A stretch of 64,000 nt of DNA from Paraburkholderia eburnea (GCF_002917095.1 NZ_PQGA01000001.1:868001-932000); one strand, 5' to 3'; numbered from the stretch's first letter, positions 1-9,539 are shown. Program-made: numbers and translations. The notes: generated from the sequence alone by a model not told the origin.

Positions 1-783
1 CGGCACTTGCGTGTCCCATTCGATCAACGTCGGCACCGCGCCGAAGCGATGCAACGCAGCATCGTAAAGCGACCAGACCTCGGGCGCGACGCGCGAACCG
101 TGATCGTCGATCACCGCTGCCGGCGTCACGCGATGGCCCGCAAGATGCAGCTCGCCGACTATGTCGGGTGGCAGTGCGTTCATCGCGGCGAGCGCGTCTT
201 CACCGTGATTGCGCTGGTTCACGTAGAGATTGTTCACGTCGAGCAGCACTCCACAGCCGGTGCGCCGCGCCAGTTCCGCGAGAAACGCGGCCTCGCTGTA
301 GTCGTCATCGCGAAAGCGCACATACGTAGAGACGTTTTCGATCAGCACGCGGCGGCGCAGCGTGTCCTGCATGTGCGCCACGCGCGCGCATAGATGAGCG
401 AGCGACGCGTGGGTGAGCGGCATCGGCAACAGATCGTGCAGCGCGGCATGTGGCGTCGCGCCCCAGCAGAGATGCTCGGACACGAGCGCCGGTTCGATGC
501 GCTCGACGAGGCGTGCCAGGCGCGCAAGATGGCTCTCGTCGAGCGGCGCAGCCGAGCCGAGGCCAAGGCCCACGCCATGCAGGCTCACCGGCAGATCGCG
601 CCGAACCGTGTCGAGTACGTGCAGATCGTAGCCGCCGTCGCCGAAGTAGTTTTCGCTATGCACCTCGACCCAGCCGACGGGCGGCGGCGCCTGCATGAAG
701 GCGTCATGGTGCGCATGACGCAAGCCGATGCCGACGCCTTGCGCGTGCTTTTGCGTCGGACCTGCGGACGTCTGCATCGTCAT
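1..783 (-). CDS. bufB: MNIO (DUF692) family enzyme, BufB-like; C-terminus beyond window
   Basis: The reverse strand is open from ATG 783 to the left edge (261 codons, incomplete). The translation carries the hallmarks of multinuclear non-haem iron oxidative enzymes on a TIM barrel: HSENYF near the start, [30 protein letters not shown] and DDHGS, whose His, Asp, Glu and Asn residues bind the iron cluster. In bufferin systems this family modifies cysteines of the small precursor encoded just upstream, here bufA with a gap of only 12 bases. A second ATG lies six bases downstream, so the exact start is open. The usual third gene, a DUF2063 partner protein, would lie outside the window. Family assignment is firm; the substrate is inferred from the neighbour. 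Confidence 0.9.
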   Translation of the reverse strand, partial: MTMQTSAGPTQKHAQGVGIGLRHAHHDAFMQAPPPVGWVEVHSENYFGDGGYDLHVLDTVRRDLPVSLHGVGLGLGSAAPLDESHLARLARLVERIEPALVSEHLCWGATPHAALHDLLPMPLTHASLAHLCARVAHMQDTLRRRVLIENVSTYVRFRDDDYSEAAFLAELARRTGCGVLLDVNNLYVNQRNHGEDALAAMNALPPDIVGELHLAGHRVTPAAVIDDHGSRVAPEVWSLYDAALHRFGAVPTLIEWDTQVP

Positions 784-795
784 TGCGCTAGCGAG

Positions 796-1044
796 TTACT
801 TTTCCGGCGTGCCGCCGAGTTTCTCGCAGGTGCCCTTCGGCATGGTCTTGAAGTCGCCCTTGTCGTGATCGACCTTGGCCTGGCCCGCGCAATCGTGCAC
901 GCCGGTCTTGCTCGAACAATCGTTCTGACCGGCCTTGGCGACGCCGTAGCAATTCACCGAATCATCGGCGTGCGCGACGCCTGCCGTTGCCAGCCCCGCT
1001 AGCGCGGCGGCGATCACGGCCTGACGGCCGAGCGCGTTTTTCAT
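796..1044 (-). CDS. bufA: Bufferin-type precursor, DUF2282 family (BufA1-like)
   Basis: This 82-residue exported protein has an N-terminal signal sequence (hydrophobic residues 9-24, cleavage probably after VAHA). The mature part has exactly four cysteines at 32, 43, 52 and 73, the core pattern of DUF2282 proteins. These are substrates of MNIO enzymes; bufferins described in Caulobacter carry cysteine-derived heterocycles and buffer copper in the periplasm. The start at 1044 is preceded by a good GGAGA site; a longer reading frame upstream exists but has no signal peptide. It is the first gene of an operon with bufB. An ECF-type promoter candidate lies at 1153-1178. Confidence 0.85.
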   Translation of the reverse strand: MKNALGRQAVIAAALAGLATAGVAHADDSVNCYGVAKAGQNDCSSKTGVHDCAGQAKVDHDKGDFKTMPKGTCEKLGGTPEK

Positions 1045-1152
1045 GGGAAATCTCCTCGAAGTTGCGGATGGCGCGCGGCGTAACGGCGCGCACCTCGTAC
1101 GCACTATTTTGCCTGAGCGTCGGTGGCGCCGATTTAATCGCGATAAGCATGT

Positions 1153-1178
1153 GGACGCTATTTCCGCCCTTGCGTTCC
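1153..1178 (-). promoter_or_regulatory. Candidate ECF-sigma promoter of bufAB
   Basis: On the reverse strand GGAAC (1178-1174) is followed after 16 bases by CGTCC (1157-1153). This matches the general ECF-type layout GGAAC-N16/17-CGTC. It lies about 110 bases before the bufA start. Bufferin operons in other bacteria are controlled by ECF sigma factors, which makes the site plausible, but a short motif in GC-rich DNA can occur by chance. Confidence 0.4.
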
Positions 1179-1332
1179 AGCACTGAATGGATGTGTGAAT
1201 TATCTCGAATCTCGCAATGATGTTTGCCGCATCCCGATATTTATCTTTAATGTGCACTGCAATAAAGTTTCATTAACGGATCGAACAAGCACATTGTTAC
1301 GGTTCGAATGATAATTTTGGAGGTTATAGATC

Positions 1333-1650
1333 ATGAAGACCCTGATTGCCGCAGCGCTCGCCGCTACCGTTCTTGCCGCCCCGGCTGTGTCGTTCGCCCA
1401 GGCTACCGCTAACCAGCAGCCGCTGACCCGTGCGCAGGTGCGCGCCGAACTCGTGCAACTCGAAAAGGCCGGCTACCGCCCGGGCCTGTCGAGCCCGTAC
1501 TACCCGGAAGACCTGCAAGCCGCGCAAGCACGCGTCGCCCAACAGAACGCAACGGCTGAAGCCACCGCCTACGGCGCATCGACCAACGGCTCCACGCAAG
1601 CCGGCAGCCGCACGACGGAAAACATCAAGCCGGTTTATTTCGGCCAGTAA
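1333..1650 (+). CDS. DUF4148 exported protein
   Basis: A 105-residue protein with a clear signal peptide (residues 1-23, ending VSFAQA). The family core follows: TRAQVRAELVQLEKAGY and a Tyr/Pro stretch SSPYYPEDLQAAQARV. DUF4148 proteins are small periplasmic proteins of unknown function, abundant in Burkholderiales. The start at 1333 has a TTGGAGG-type site nine bases upstream. It is transcribed away from bufA, so the two share the 1045-1332 intergenic region. A rho-independent terminator follows at 1847-1878. Confidence 0.85.
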   Translation: MKTLIAAALAATVLAAPAVSFAQATANQQPLTRAQVRAELVQLEKAGYRPGLSSPYYPEDLQAAQARVAQQNATAEATAYGASTNGSTQAGSRTTENIKPVYFGQ

Positions 1651-2021
1651 TTTCGCTCGGTCATTCGCGGCGCGCGGCCTTGAGGCGCGCTGCGTGACGC
1701 ACGCCAGTCGGGCTCGCTCTCTCGCAGCAACTTGAGAGCGGGCCCGTCAGTCTTTTGTGCAGGTACGTTAGTTTTCGTTGCTTCGCTCGGCTTTCGTCAC
1801 GCGAGGCACGCCCGCAGGAAACCTCCGCCGTCGGATACCCGGCGGCTTGCCCGGGCAATTCGTTGCCCGGGCCTTTTTCTTATTTGTCGGGCACTGCACG
1901 TCTTTGTCGTATCGGTTCGCGCTTCGTTGGCGTCGGGGTGCGGACTCACTCTATCTCCTTTCCTATTCTGTTGTGATTGCGTCGGCGCGGATGGTGTCCT
2001 GCGCGAGAGTCTGTGCGCGCT
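1651..2021. other. Intergenic region, no convincing gene
   Basis: Apart from the hairpin at 1847-1878, this stretch holds only short overlapping frames without recognisable protein features. It separates the DUF4148 gene from a convergent, probably broken membrane gene. Confidence 0.5.
1847..1878 (+). terminator. Rho-independent terminator
   Basis: TTGCCCGGGCAA, a four-base loop and TTGCCCGGGC are followed directly by CTTTTTCTT. It lies about 200 bases after the DUF4148 gene. Confidence 0.7.
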
Positions 2022-2294
2022 TTAGACGGGTGAGACGGGCGCTTGCGGTTTGCACGAGCATCCAGGCGCAAGCGTCAGACAAAACGCCGCGAATCCGAAG
2101 CGGCCTGATACCACGCCCCTTAGCAACGCGATCACGAAAGGTGCGCCGTGCTCGATCACGAGCAGGAAGAGAATCGGCCCGGCCACGACAGACAAACCGA
2201 CAAGCCAGCCCGCGACGCGTGGGTCCCAGAGCTTGCCGGACATCGACACGAACAGCAGGAAAAGCGGAACGAGTGTGAGCTTGAGGGCGAACAT
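2022..2294 (-). pseudogene. Probable truncated inner-membrane protein
   Basis: The 90-residue frame begins like a small integral membrane family common in Burkholderiaceae: a first helix LVPLFLLFVSMSG, then RVAGWLVGLSVVAGPILFLL. As I remember the family it runs to about 150 residues or more with several helices. Here, after GFAAFCL, the reading becomes a short Cys/Pro-rich tail and stops. A neighbouring frame continues with ACAWMLVQTASARL, which would fit the family better, so a frameshift near 2085-2095 is likely. The identification is from memory, so both the family and the frameshift are tentative. Confidence 0.45.
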
Positions 2295-2403
2295 CGGGCT
2301 TTTTATGCCACGAAGGACGAGCGCCGATAGTCGCGGGGGGCTTCGAGTGGCGCTGCTTTGGAAGCCGGGGGGGAGCGCGGCTTCGGCTGGCTGTTAGTTG
2401 CGA

Positions 2404-2697
2404 TTAGAAGCCGTGCGTGACTAGCGATAACACCGAGAGGTCGGGATGCGTGCCGTCGATGATGCTTCGGCCGACATGGGCGGCTTCTTCGATTGCTTCC
2501 TGCTCGGTGCGAAAGGTTTCTTCGCCGTCAGCGTGGTAGTGGACTGTGTGACCCGGCAGCGATGGGTTTGCGCCGGGGTGACAAATGTAGGCGGTGTAGG
2601 TGAAACGCGTGGCGCTTTCTTCTATCGGCGCTGCTGTGATGTGGATTTCGAAGCCTTCGTGGGTGAACTTTTGGGGTTCGGGTTGAGGCGTGGGCAT
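2404..2697 (-). CDS. Conserved hypothetical protein
   Basis: A 97-residue soluble protein without signal peptide or membrane segment. It is acidic and rich in His, Thr and Glu, with an alternating pattern (FEIHITAAPIEESATRFTYTAYICHPG) suggesting a small beta sheet, followed by EEAIEEAAHVGRSIIDG, which looks helical. The start has GGAGG directly upstream. It stands alone, between a broken membrane gene and a tRNA gene. I do not recognise a function. Confidence 0.65.
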   Translation of the reverse strand: MPTPQPEPQKFTHEGFEIHITAAPIEESATRFTYTAYICHPGANPSLPGHTVHYHADGEETFRTEQEAIEEAAHVGRSIIDGTHPDLSVLSLVTHGF

Positions 2698-3026
2698 GGC
2701 GGAGCCTCCTTCTTCTGGGCATCTCGGACCGGTGGTGGTTGGCCGAGGGTATTGAGAAAGTTTAGGCGATTGCGGATGGGCGGATGATGCCGGTTGGTGG
2801 GTGCCGTGCTGTCGCGAACATCGGCTGTGGCGGGCTTGTGGATTTCTGATGCAGAAGCAGCCGTGAAATGGCTACTGTCGGGTCGGTGTACTGTGGTGGC
2901 GCAGCAGCTTGATCTGATCGTTGGTGGGGAATATCTTGAACTTGTGCTGGTTCAATGTAAAAAACCCCGCGAGCCTTATAGGACGCGGGGTTTGCGGAAT
3001 ACTGCAGAGCTGCCTGGAATGTCTGT
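2698..3026. other. Intergenic region before tRNA-Ala
   Basis: I see no gene here. The only clear element is the tRNA terminator at 2959-2990. Confidence 0.5.
2959..2990 (-). terminator. Terminator of tRNA-Ala
   Basis: Read on the reverse strand, CCCCGCG and CGCGGGG flank a loop of about 12 bases and are followed by TTTTTTAC. It lies about 35 bases beyond the 3' end of the tRNA. Confidence 0.85.
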
Positions 3027-3102
<76 letters not shown>

Positions 3103-3172
3103 ACTGCTCGAAGAGTGTAGCACACCTATTTTTCCCTGTGCCAACCCCGAAATTGCGCCGCAGCAACCAAAA

Positions 3173-3499
3173 TCACTTCGAAGAAGCAGGCGCCCCAGCC
3201 AACACCCACGCGACAACATCGTGGATATCACCCGCGCTCATGCCCGGATGAGAAGGCATCGGAATAGCGCCCCAAACCCCAGCGCCCCCATCCCTCACCT
3301 TCTTCTCAAGCCTGGCCTGCGCACCGCCATCGCCCTTGTACTTCGCAGCGATGTCTTTAAAAGAAGGCCCAACCAGCCGCCGATCGACCGCATGGCAACC
3401 CATACAAGCATTAGCCCGCGCAACCGCCTGCCCATCACCCGCAAATGCAGAGACAGCCGCCCCCATCAACACCAGCCCAACCACAAAACGCCGCACCAT
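3173..3499 (-). CDS. Class I cytochrome c (c551/c552 type)
   Basis: A small periplasmic electron carrier of about 108 residues. It has a signal peptide (MVRRFVVGLVLMGAAVSAFA), the haem attachment site CMGCH close to the mature N-terminus, and a methionine ligand in IPMPSHPGM near the C-terminus. The ATG at 3499 overlaps the stop of dolP by one base (TGATG); an upstream GTG would overlap by four. Either way it is translationally coupled to dolP. This cytochrome following dolP is not part of the E. coli arrangement. Confidence 0.9.
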   Translation of the reverse strand: MVRRFVVGLVLMGAAVSAFAGDGQAVARANACMGCHAVDRRLVGPSFKDIAAKYKGDGGAQARLEKKVRDGGAGVWGAIPMPSHPGMSAGDIHDVVAWVLAGAPASSK

Positions 3500-4290
3500 C
3501 ACATCGCCGCCCCGGTGGACCCGGGATGCGCGGGCGCCGACTCCATCACAGGCGCAGGCGCCTGCTGATCGATCGGACGCGAGCTAACACCCGAATCCGG
3601 AATCGCCCCAACCGTCGGCGCATCCGCCACACCAGCCTGCGAAGGCGCACTAGAAACCGGTGCGTTATTCGAAGAAGCCAACGCCTGATCCGGCGCGATG
3701 TACTGATAGCACTTCACGACCTGCGCCACCCCCGAGACCGTGCTCGTCGCATTGGCCGCCACATTCCCTTCACGCTGCGTCACCAGGCCCATCAGATAAA
3801 TATTCCCGCGCTCGGCGACCACCTTGAAGTTATTCGCCGAGATCTCCTTATACAGAACGAGCTCGCTCTTCACGCGCCCTTCCAGATACGAGTCGTTAGC
3901 GCGCGACGAGAACGAACTAGCCGGCTGCACCGATAGCTCATTCACGATCGAACCCACATTCGGAATCCCGCGCACGATGCTCTCGGCCTTCTGCTTCGCA
4001 CCTTCGTCAGGCACTTCACCCGTCAGCAGCACGCGCTGATTGAACACCGCCACATTCACGTGCGCGGTATCAGGCAGCCCGCTCGTCACATTGGAAAGCG
4101 CCTTCACCTGGATTTCGCGGTCTTCGGTCTGCGAGCCCACCGTGCGGCGGTCGGTCGCCACCAGTGCCGTGCCGCCCGCCGCGCCCGCGAGCGCGAGGAA
4201 GCAGCCCTGCAGGCTCGCGCACAGCGAGGCCGCGAAGCCGATCGTCAGCGTGGTCCGGGCCAGCGCGCGCGTCATGCCGTATCTGCTCAT
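3499..4290 (-). CDS. dolP: BON-domain outer-membrane lipoprotein DolP
   Basis: The 263-residue precursor has a lipoprotein signal ending in the lipobox LQGC and two BON domains (about residues 55-125 and 130-200), which bind phospholipid. A low-complexity Ala/Pro/Ser tail of about 65 residues follows. In E. coli DolP (YraP) supports outer-membrane integrity and division-linked envelope functions. The gene order rsmI, yraN, diaA, dolP matches E. coli and supports the name. ATG 4290 is chosen because AGGAGAGGGAG lies just upstream. The extended C-terminal tail is longer than in E. coli. Confidence 0.9.
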   Translation of the reverse strand: MSRYGMTRALARTTLTIGFAASLCASLQGCFLALAGAAGGTALVATDRRTVGSQTEDREIQVKALSNVTSGLPDTAHVNVAVFNQRVLLTGEVPDEGAKQKAESIVRGIPNVGSIVNELSVQPASSFSSRANDSYLEGRVKSELVLYKEISANNFKVVAERGNIYLMGLVTQREGNVAANATSTVSGVAQVVKCYQYIAPDQALASSNNAPVSSAPSQAGVADAPTVGAIPDSGVSSRPIDQQAPAPVMESAPAHPGSTGAAM

Positions 4291-4339
4291 CAACTCCCTC
4301 TCCTTTGTCCTTCGGTGTCAGTCCGTTCCCGGTCCGATT

Positions 4340-5107
<768 letters not shown>

Positions 5108-5587
5108 TCAACTCTCGTCCTCGCGAAACGCGTCGCGCAGCCACGTGAGGCGGCCGCCTTCGAACGTCACCACGTCGAAGCGGCACGCCGGCGGCAATGC
5201 GCCATGCTCGCCCGCATACGTGAGCAGATATTCGCGCGCGGCGCGCAAAAGCCGTTGCCGCTTGTGCCAGCCCACGCTCGCCGCCGCGCCGCCGTATGCG
5301 GCCCGCGTACGCGCCCGCACCTCCACGAACACCAGCGTGCCGTCGCGCTCGCGCATGACGAGATCGAGTTCGCCGCCACGGCAATGCACATTGCGCGCGA
5401 CAAATACGAGCCGCTGACGTTGCAGCCAGGTCAGCGCGTGCGTTTCGAAGCGCGCCCCTGCTTCGCGGCGTTGGATCGAGCCGCGTTCGGTCGGGCCGCG
5501 CTCGGCATTTGACCGGGTATATGCAGAAAAGTTGTCGCCGCGACCGCGCTCGCCCGCACGCGCGGTCGCCGCCGCACGCTCCCCCAC
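5108..5587 (-). CDS. yraN: UPF0102 family protein YraN
   Basis: A small protein of the restriction-endonuclease-like fold. The core [20 protein letters not shown] matches the PD-(D/E)xK-type pattern, with Glu, Asp and Glu at the expected spacing, preceded by [15 protein letters not shown]. Its cellular role is unknown. The start is uncertain: GTG 5587 gives 159 residues with a basic N-terminal extension, while ATG 5635 would overlap the divergent rsmI start inside a shared CATG. It is the first gene of the leftward yraN-diaA-dolP-cytochrome run. Confidence 0.8.
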   Translation of the reverse strand: MGERAAATARAGERGRGDNFSAYTRSNAERGPTERGSIQRREAGARFETHALTWLQRQRLVFVARNVHCRGGELDLVMRERDGTLVFVEVRARTRAAYGGAAASVGWHKRQRLLRAAREYLLTYAGEHGALPPACRFDVVTFEGGRLTWLRDAFREDES

Positions 5588-5633
5588 ATGGCACAATGAC
5601 GGCCTCCTTTCTTGCGTTCGCGCGTTCCGTGTC

Positions 5634-6536
5634 ATGACGTCGTCTCCTTTCGAACTCGCACAGGCCCAGCAGTACCCGGCCGCCACGCTGTACGTCGTGG
5701 CGACGCCCATCGGCAATATGGCCGACATCACCGTGCGCGCGCTGCACGTGCTCGGTCTTGTCGATCGCATCGCCGCCGAAGACACGCGCAACACCGGCCA
5801 GTTGCTCACGCGCTATGGCATCTCGAAGCCGCTCATCGCCGTGCACGAGCACAACGAGCGCGAGGCCGCGCAGCGTGTGATCGAGCATCTGCGCGCGGGC
5901 GAGCGCGTGGCCTGCGTGTCGGATGCGGGCACGCCGGGCATTTCCGATCCGGGCGCGAAGCTAGTCGATGCGGTGCGCGCCGCCGGTTTCCTGGTGGTGC
6001 CGCTGCCGGGCGCGAGCGCGCTCGCCACCGCACTTTCCGCAGCGGGCGACTGGGTATCGACGTTCACGTTCCTCGGTTTTCTGCCGCCCAAGACGAAGCA
6101 GCGCGCGTCGGCGTTGCAGCCGCTCGCCTCGCATACGCACGCGATGGTGTTTTACGAAGCGCCGCATCGCATCGTCGAAACCGTGCAGGCGCTCGCGGAT
6201 GCGTTCGGTCCCGCGCGGCGTCTGTTGATCGCCCGCGAGTTGACCAAGTTACATGAAGCGCTCTGGTGCGGCACCCTGGCCGAAGGGCCAACGTGGCTCG
6301 CCGAGGATGCGAACCGTCAGCGCGGCGAGTTCGTGCTGGTAGTGGAAGGCGCGAGCGCGCCCGCGTCCGGCGAGGCGGATCACGATGCGCTGTTGCGCGT
6401 GCTGCTGCAGGAAGTGCCGGTGAAGGGCGCGGCGAAGATCGCGGCGGCGCTGTCAGGCGCGTCGCGCAACGCGCTCTACGCGCGCGCGCTGGAGCTGAAG
6501 GAAGAGGAAGAAGACAGCGAGGACGAAGAAGACTGA
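5634..6536 (+). CDS. rsmI: 16S rRNA (cytidine1402-2'-O)-methyltransferase
   Basis: A 300-residue SAM-dependent methyltransferase of the tetrapyrrole-methylase fold that modifies C1402 in the ribosomal P site. Family motifs are clear: [38 protein letters not shown] and YEAPHRI. The C-terminus is an unusually acidic run ([12 protein letters not shown]). It is transcribed divergently from yraN with overlapping start regions, and a bidirectional terminator at 6563-6590 separates it from rlpA. Confidence 0.95.
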   Translation: MTSSPFELAQAQQYPAATLYVVATPIGNMADITVRALHVLGLVDRIAAEDTRNTGQLLTRYGISKPLIAVHEHNEREAAQRVIEHLRAGERVACVSDAGTPGISDPGAKLVDAVRAAGFLVVPLPGASALATALSAAGDWVSTFTFLGFLPPKTKQRASALQPLASHTHAMVFYEAPHRIVETVQALADAFGPARRLLIARELTKLHEALWCGTLAEGPTWLAEDANRQRGEFVLVVEGASAPASGEADHDALLRVLLQEVPVKGAAKIAAALSGASRNALYARALELKEEEEDSEDEED

Positions 6537-6562
6537 CCCCCGCTTGAACCGCCAGAAAAACC

Positions 6563-6590
6563 AAAGGGCTGCCCGTCTGGGCAGCCCTTT
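6563..6590. terminator. Bidirectional terminator between rsmI and rlpA
   Basis: The palindrome AAAGGGCTGCCC-GTCT-GGGCAGCCCTTT sits between two converging genes and has A and T runs at its ends. Confidence 0.85.
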
Positions 6591-6709
6591 GCACATCGAA
6601 CCTGGCGAGCTTCGGCTTCGTCGATCGTCCGGTGCGCGCCACGCGCCAACACGAACCGATCCACGCCGACAAAACTCACCAATCCATTCGAACCGCTCCG
6701 GTCACGTCA

Positions 6710-7324
6710 TCACTGGCTGTTCGAGTTCGCCGCCAGCATTTCGGCCTGCTGGGCCTGTGCGGCCTTCGCTTCCTGACGCGAGAGTCCTTCGATGTTCACC
6801 TTCGCGGTGCCCGCGTGTTGCAGGCCCAGCATCTTCGCCGCAGCGTACGAGAGGTCGATCACGCGTCCGCGCGCATACGGGCCACGGTCGTTGATCTTCA
6901 CGACCACCCACTTCGCGCTAGCCGGAATGCTCACGCGCACGTAGGAGCCAAGCGGCAGCGTGCGGTGCGCGGCGGTCAGCGCGCCCATGTTGAAGCGCTC
7001 GCCGCTCGCGGTCTTGCGGCCGTGGAAGGCGCTGCCGTACCACGAGGCGCGGCCGGTCTGATGGAATGAGCCGGCGTCCACAGCGTTGTCGTCGATCGCC
7101 TGTGCATCGGCGAGCGAGTTGTCCTTGCTGGTGCCCGAAGCCGGCAGCGCGGCCAGCGCCGAGCCGTAGCTCTGCGGTGACGCGAACGCGGTGTGGGCTG
7201 CGTCCCTGGTGCTGAGCGCGTTGCCCTGCGCCTGGTCCTGCTGGCCGGGCGGCATGGCACAACCGGCCAGCACTGACACGGCTGCGAGACTCCCGAGTCG
7301 TCGTCGAGATAGTCCAAAATTCAT
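6710..7324 (-). CDS. rlpA: RlpA-like lipoprotein (double-psi beta-barrel, septal lytic transglycosylase type)
   Basis: The 204-residue precursor has a lipoprotein signal with lipobox LAGC. A linker of about 70 residues follows, then an RlpA double-psi barrel with ASWYGSAFHGRKTASGERFN and INDRGPYARGRVIDLS. RlpA cleaves peptidoglycan strands lacking stem peptides at the division site in Pseudomonas. No C-terminal SPOR domain is present, so septal targeting through denuded glycan is not supported here. It is preceded by an unusually long leader region containing a promoter about 515 bases upstream. Confidence 0.9.
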   Translation of the reverse strand: MNFGLSRRRLGSLAAVSVLAGCAMPPGQQDQAQGNALSTRDAAHTAFASPQSYGSALAALPASGTSKDNSLADAQAIDDNAVDAGSFHQTGRASWYGSAFHGRKTASGERFNMGALTAAHRTLPLGSYVRVSIPASAKWVVVKINDRGPYARGRVIDLSYAAAKMLGLQHAGTAKVNIEGLSRQEAKAAQAQQAEMLAANSNSQ

Positions 7325-7838
7325 AAGTTAGCCATCACGTTTCGAGGCCATCCTGCACCTTGGCGGTGCAACGCTGGATGACCCCGGCGGTCGCAGGCAA
7401 AAGGACGCCGAGCGCGCCTTGTCGTGTGAACAAAAGGCGTGCAAGTGCCAATACCCGGATGCGGCACCTTAAGCCGCTAACCGCTGGTTTTCTTTCACGT
7501 CTGGCGCAACCTGTCCCCGGCAGCCTGACCAGACCCCACATGCCGCCATCGAACGCGATGTACACATTCAGGCACGCCGGATAACACACGGCGTACAGGA
7601 ACGGCGGCGTAGGCCCCACCCAGCGTCACGGCAGCAAGGCCGTAGCAGGCGCGTGGCGCCTGGCTGGGTAAGACGTGCGGTGCCGAACGGATCGGCACCT
7701 GATTTGCCGTCTTGTAAGGCAGCCTGTTTAGCTGGCCTCTGTAGACGGCACTGCTTGACGGCGATGTATCGCGACCCATTTTTTACAGCAGGTCACACCG
7801 CCCAGTGAATGCACTCGAAATCGTGCTTGATGGGTCGC

Positions 7839-7865
7839 ATTATACCTAAAAGTAATTGTTGTCAC
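7839..7865 (-). promoter_or_regulatory. Sigma70-type promoter upstream of rlpA leader
   Basis: On the reverse strand a perfect TATAAT (7844-7839) is preceded by GTGACA (7865-7860), with a short spacing of 15 bases. The octamer GCGACCCA occurs three times around it: 7771-7778 and 7870-7877 on the plus strand and 7831-7838 on the minus strand. This suggests an operator array. Confidence 0.5.
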
Positions 7866-7930
7866 CGCCGCGACCCACAAATCTCCATGATTTCTAACTA
7901 TTGCTGCAACAAAGCCGTTTGGCGAGGGCC

Positions 7931-7959
7931 CCGCAGCCCTTGTCAGACAAGGGCTGCGG
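7931..7959. repeat. 29-bp perfect palindrome
   Basis: CCGCAGCCCTTGT and ACAAGGGCTGCGG flank a three-base centre. No T-run follows on either strand, so it is not a standard terminator. It lies about 130 bases before the hydrolase gene at 8087. Confidence 0.7.
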
Positions 7960-8086
7960 CGATCCGCCGGGATGCGCGGGCGGCGCCAGGCGCGCCCCGG
8001 TACAATCGCTCTTTGGGTCCGGCTTCGGCACGAACCCCACGAAAGCAAACCTCCTCCTCACCCCTCGTTCCAGTCCGACCGCGCGC

Positions 8087-8758
8087 ATGAAAGTCACGCT
8101 GATTCCCGTCACGCCGTTCCAGCAAAACAGTTCGCTGCTCGTCTGCGAAGCGACGCAGCGCGCCGCCGTCGTCGACCCGGGCGGCGACCTCGATCGCATC
8201 GAAGCGGAGATCGCGCGGCAGGGCGTGCAGCTCGAAAAGGTGCTGCTCACGCACGGCCATCTCGATCACTGCGCGGGCGCCAGGGCGCTGGCCGACAAGT
8301 TCGGCGTGCCGATCGAGGGGCCGCAGGAAGACGAACGCTTCTGGCTCGAGCAATTGCCGCAGCAGAGCGTGCGTTTCGGCTTCGGTCACGCGCAGGCGTT
8401 CGAGCCGGACCGCTGGCTCGTCAACGGCGACACCGTGCGCTTCGGCAACGAGGAGATGGAGGTCTACCATTGCCCCGGCCACACGCCGGGACACGTCGTC
8501 TTTTTCAGCCGCGAGCACCGCCTGGCCCTGGTCGGCGATGTGCTGTTCGCCGGGTCCATTGGCCGCACGGACTTTCCGCGCGGCAATCATGCGGACCTGG
8601 TTCGCTCGATCCGCGAAAAGCTCTGGCCGTTGGGCGACGACGTCACGTTCGTGCCGGGCCATGGCCCGGTTTCGACGTTCGGCGAGGAGCGCCGCACCAA
8701 CCCCTACGTCGCAGACAGCGTGCCCGGCGACGCGCCCAGCCAGGCGCAGTGGGGCTGA
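8087..8758 (+). CDS. Metallo-beta-lactamase-fold hydrolase, glyoxalase II-like (YcbL type)
   Basis: The 223-residue cytosolic protein has the dinuclear metal motif [10 protein letters not shown] (about residues 56-65), further ligands in CPGHTPGH and [15 protein letters not shown], and VPGHGP near the end. Together these match the short glyoxalase II subfamily represented by YcbL. Such enzymes hydrolyse thioesters such as S-lactoylglutathione, though the physiological substrate of the short type is uncertain. The start ATG 8087 begins [14 protein letters not shown], typical of the family. It is followed after 55 bases by an exonuclease gene in the same direction. Confidence 0.88.
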   Translation: MKVTLIPVTPFQQNSSLLVCEATQRAAVVDPGGDLDRIEAEIARQGVQLEKVLLTHGHLDHCAGARALADKFGVPIEGPQEDERFWLEQLPQQSVRFGFGHAQAFEPDRWLVNGDTVRFGNEEMEVYHCPGHTPGHVVFFSREHRLALVGDVLFAGSIGRTDFPRGNHADLVRSIREKLWPLGDDVTFVPGHGPVSTFGEERRTNPYVADSVPGDAPSQAQWG

Positions 8759-8813
8759 AAGCCGCCCAACAACTTACGAATCCGCGAATTCCGCGCGTCA
8801 TCCACAGGAAGAG

Positions 8814-9449
8814 ATGAATCAAGCCGCCATCGAAGAAATCTACGTGAGCACCGACGTCGAAGCCGACGGTCCGATTCCCGGGCCGCACTCGATGCTCAGT
8901 TTCGCCTCGGCGGCCTATACCGCCGACAAGCGCCTGATCGCCACCTTCTCGGCGAATCTGTCGACGCTCGACGGCGCGGCGCCGCATCCGGTGCAGGCCG
9001 CGTGGTGGGAAACGCAGCCCGAGGCGTGGGCGGCCTGCCGCAAGGACCTGCAGGACCCCGCTGCGGCGCTCGTCAAATATGTCGAATGGGTGGAGGCGCT
9101 GCCGGGCAAGCCGGTGTTCGTGGCCATGCCCGCGGGCTTCGATTTCACCTACATGTTCTGGTACATGATGCGTTTCGCGGGGCGCTGCCCGTTCTCGTGG
9201 TCGGCGCTCGACATCAAGACGCTCGCCTTTGCGATCACGGGCCTGCCCTATCGCAAGAACATCAAGCCGCGCTTTCCGAAGCACTGGTTCGACGATCATC
9301 CGCACACGCACGTGGCGCTCGACGACGCCATCGAGCAGGGTGCGCTGTTCTGCAACATGCTCGCCGATCTGCGCGCGCAGCAGGCTGCCCTGAAGGCGGT
9401 CGCGGCGGCCGATGAAGGGGACGCCTCAGGGCAAAACACCGCCAGTTGA
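8814..9449 (+). CDS. DEDD-type 3'-5' exonuclease-like protein
   Basis: A 211-residue protein. [17 protein letters not shown] resembles exonuclease motif I (D-x-E), an internal [16 protein letters not shown] resembles motif II, and [15 protein letters not shown] resembles motif III of the DEDD/ribonuclease T fold. The exact substrate cannot be told from sequence. GGAAGAG precedes the start. It follows the hydrolase with a short gap and could be co-transcribed with it. Confidence 0.75.
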   Translation: MNQAAIEEIYVSTDVEADGPIPGPHSMLSFASAAYTADKRLIATFSANLSTLDGAAPHPVQAAWWETQPEAWAACRKDLQDPAAALVKYVEWVEALPGKPVFVAMPAGFDFTYMFWYMMRFAGRCPFSWSALDIKTLAFAITGLPYRKNIKPRFPKHWFDDHPHTHVALDDAIEQGALFCNMLADLRAQQAALKAVAAADEGDASGQNTAS

Positions 9450-9539
9450 GCACGATATCAGGCAATCTTCCTCGTTATCTGCGGTTTGCATTGCGTTTCG
9501 TTTCTCCGACCTCTACCATTCGGGAATACGGCGACGCAC

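Larger units (their letters stand above)
7325..8086. other. Long intergenic region with a leftward promoter and structured sequence
   Basis: About 760 bases without a convincing gene. From about 7835 leftwards the sequence has several strong hairpins, for example GGTGCCGATCCGTTCGGCACC around 7683-7703. A promoter-like pair lies at 7839-7865. I looked for RNase P RNA, tmRNA and cobalamin riboswitch landmarks and did not find them. It could be a long untranslated leader of rlpA or an unrecognised small RNA. Confidence 0.5.

Noticed and set aside
7335..7619. Reverse frame of 94 codons in the rlpA leader
   Set aside because: The translation has no domain or signal features and the DNA is dominated by hairpins; treated as leader or RNA.
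7325..8086. RNase P RNA, tmRNA or cobalamin riboswitch
   Set aside because: I searched both strands by eye for their conserved landmark sequences and found none.
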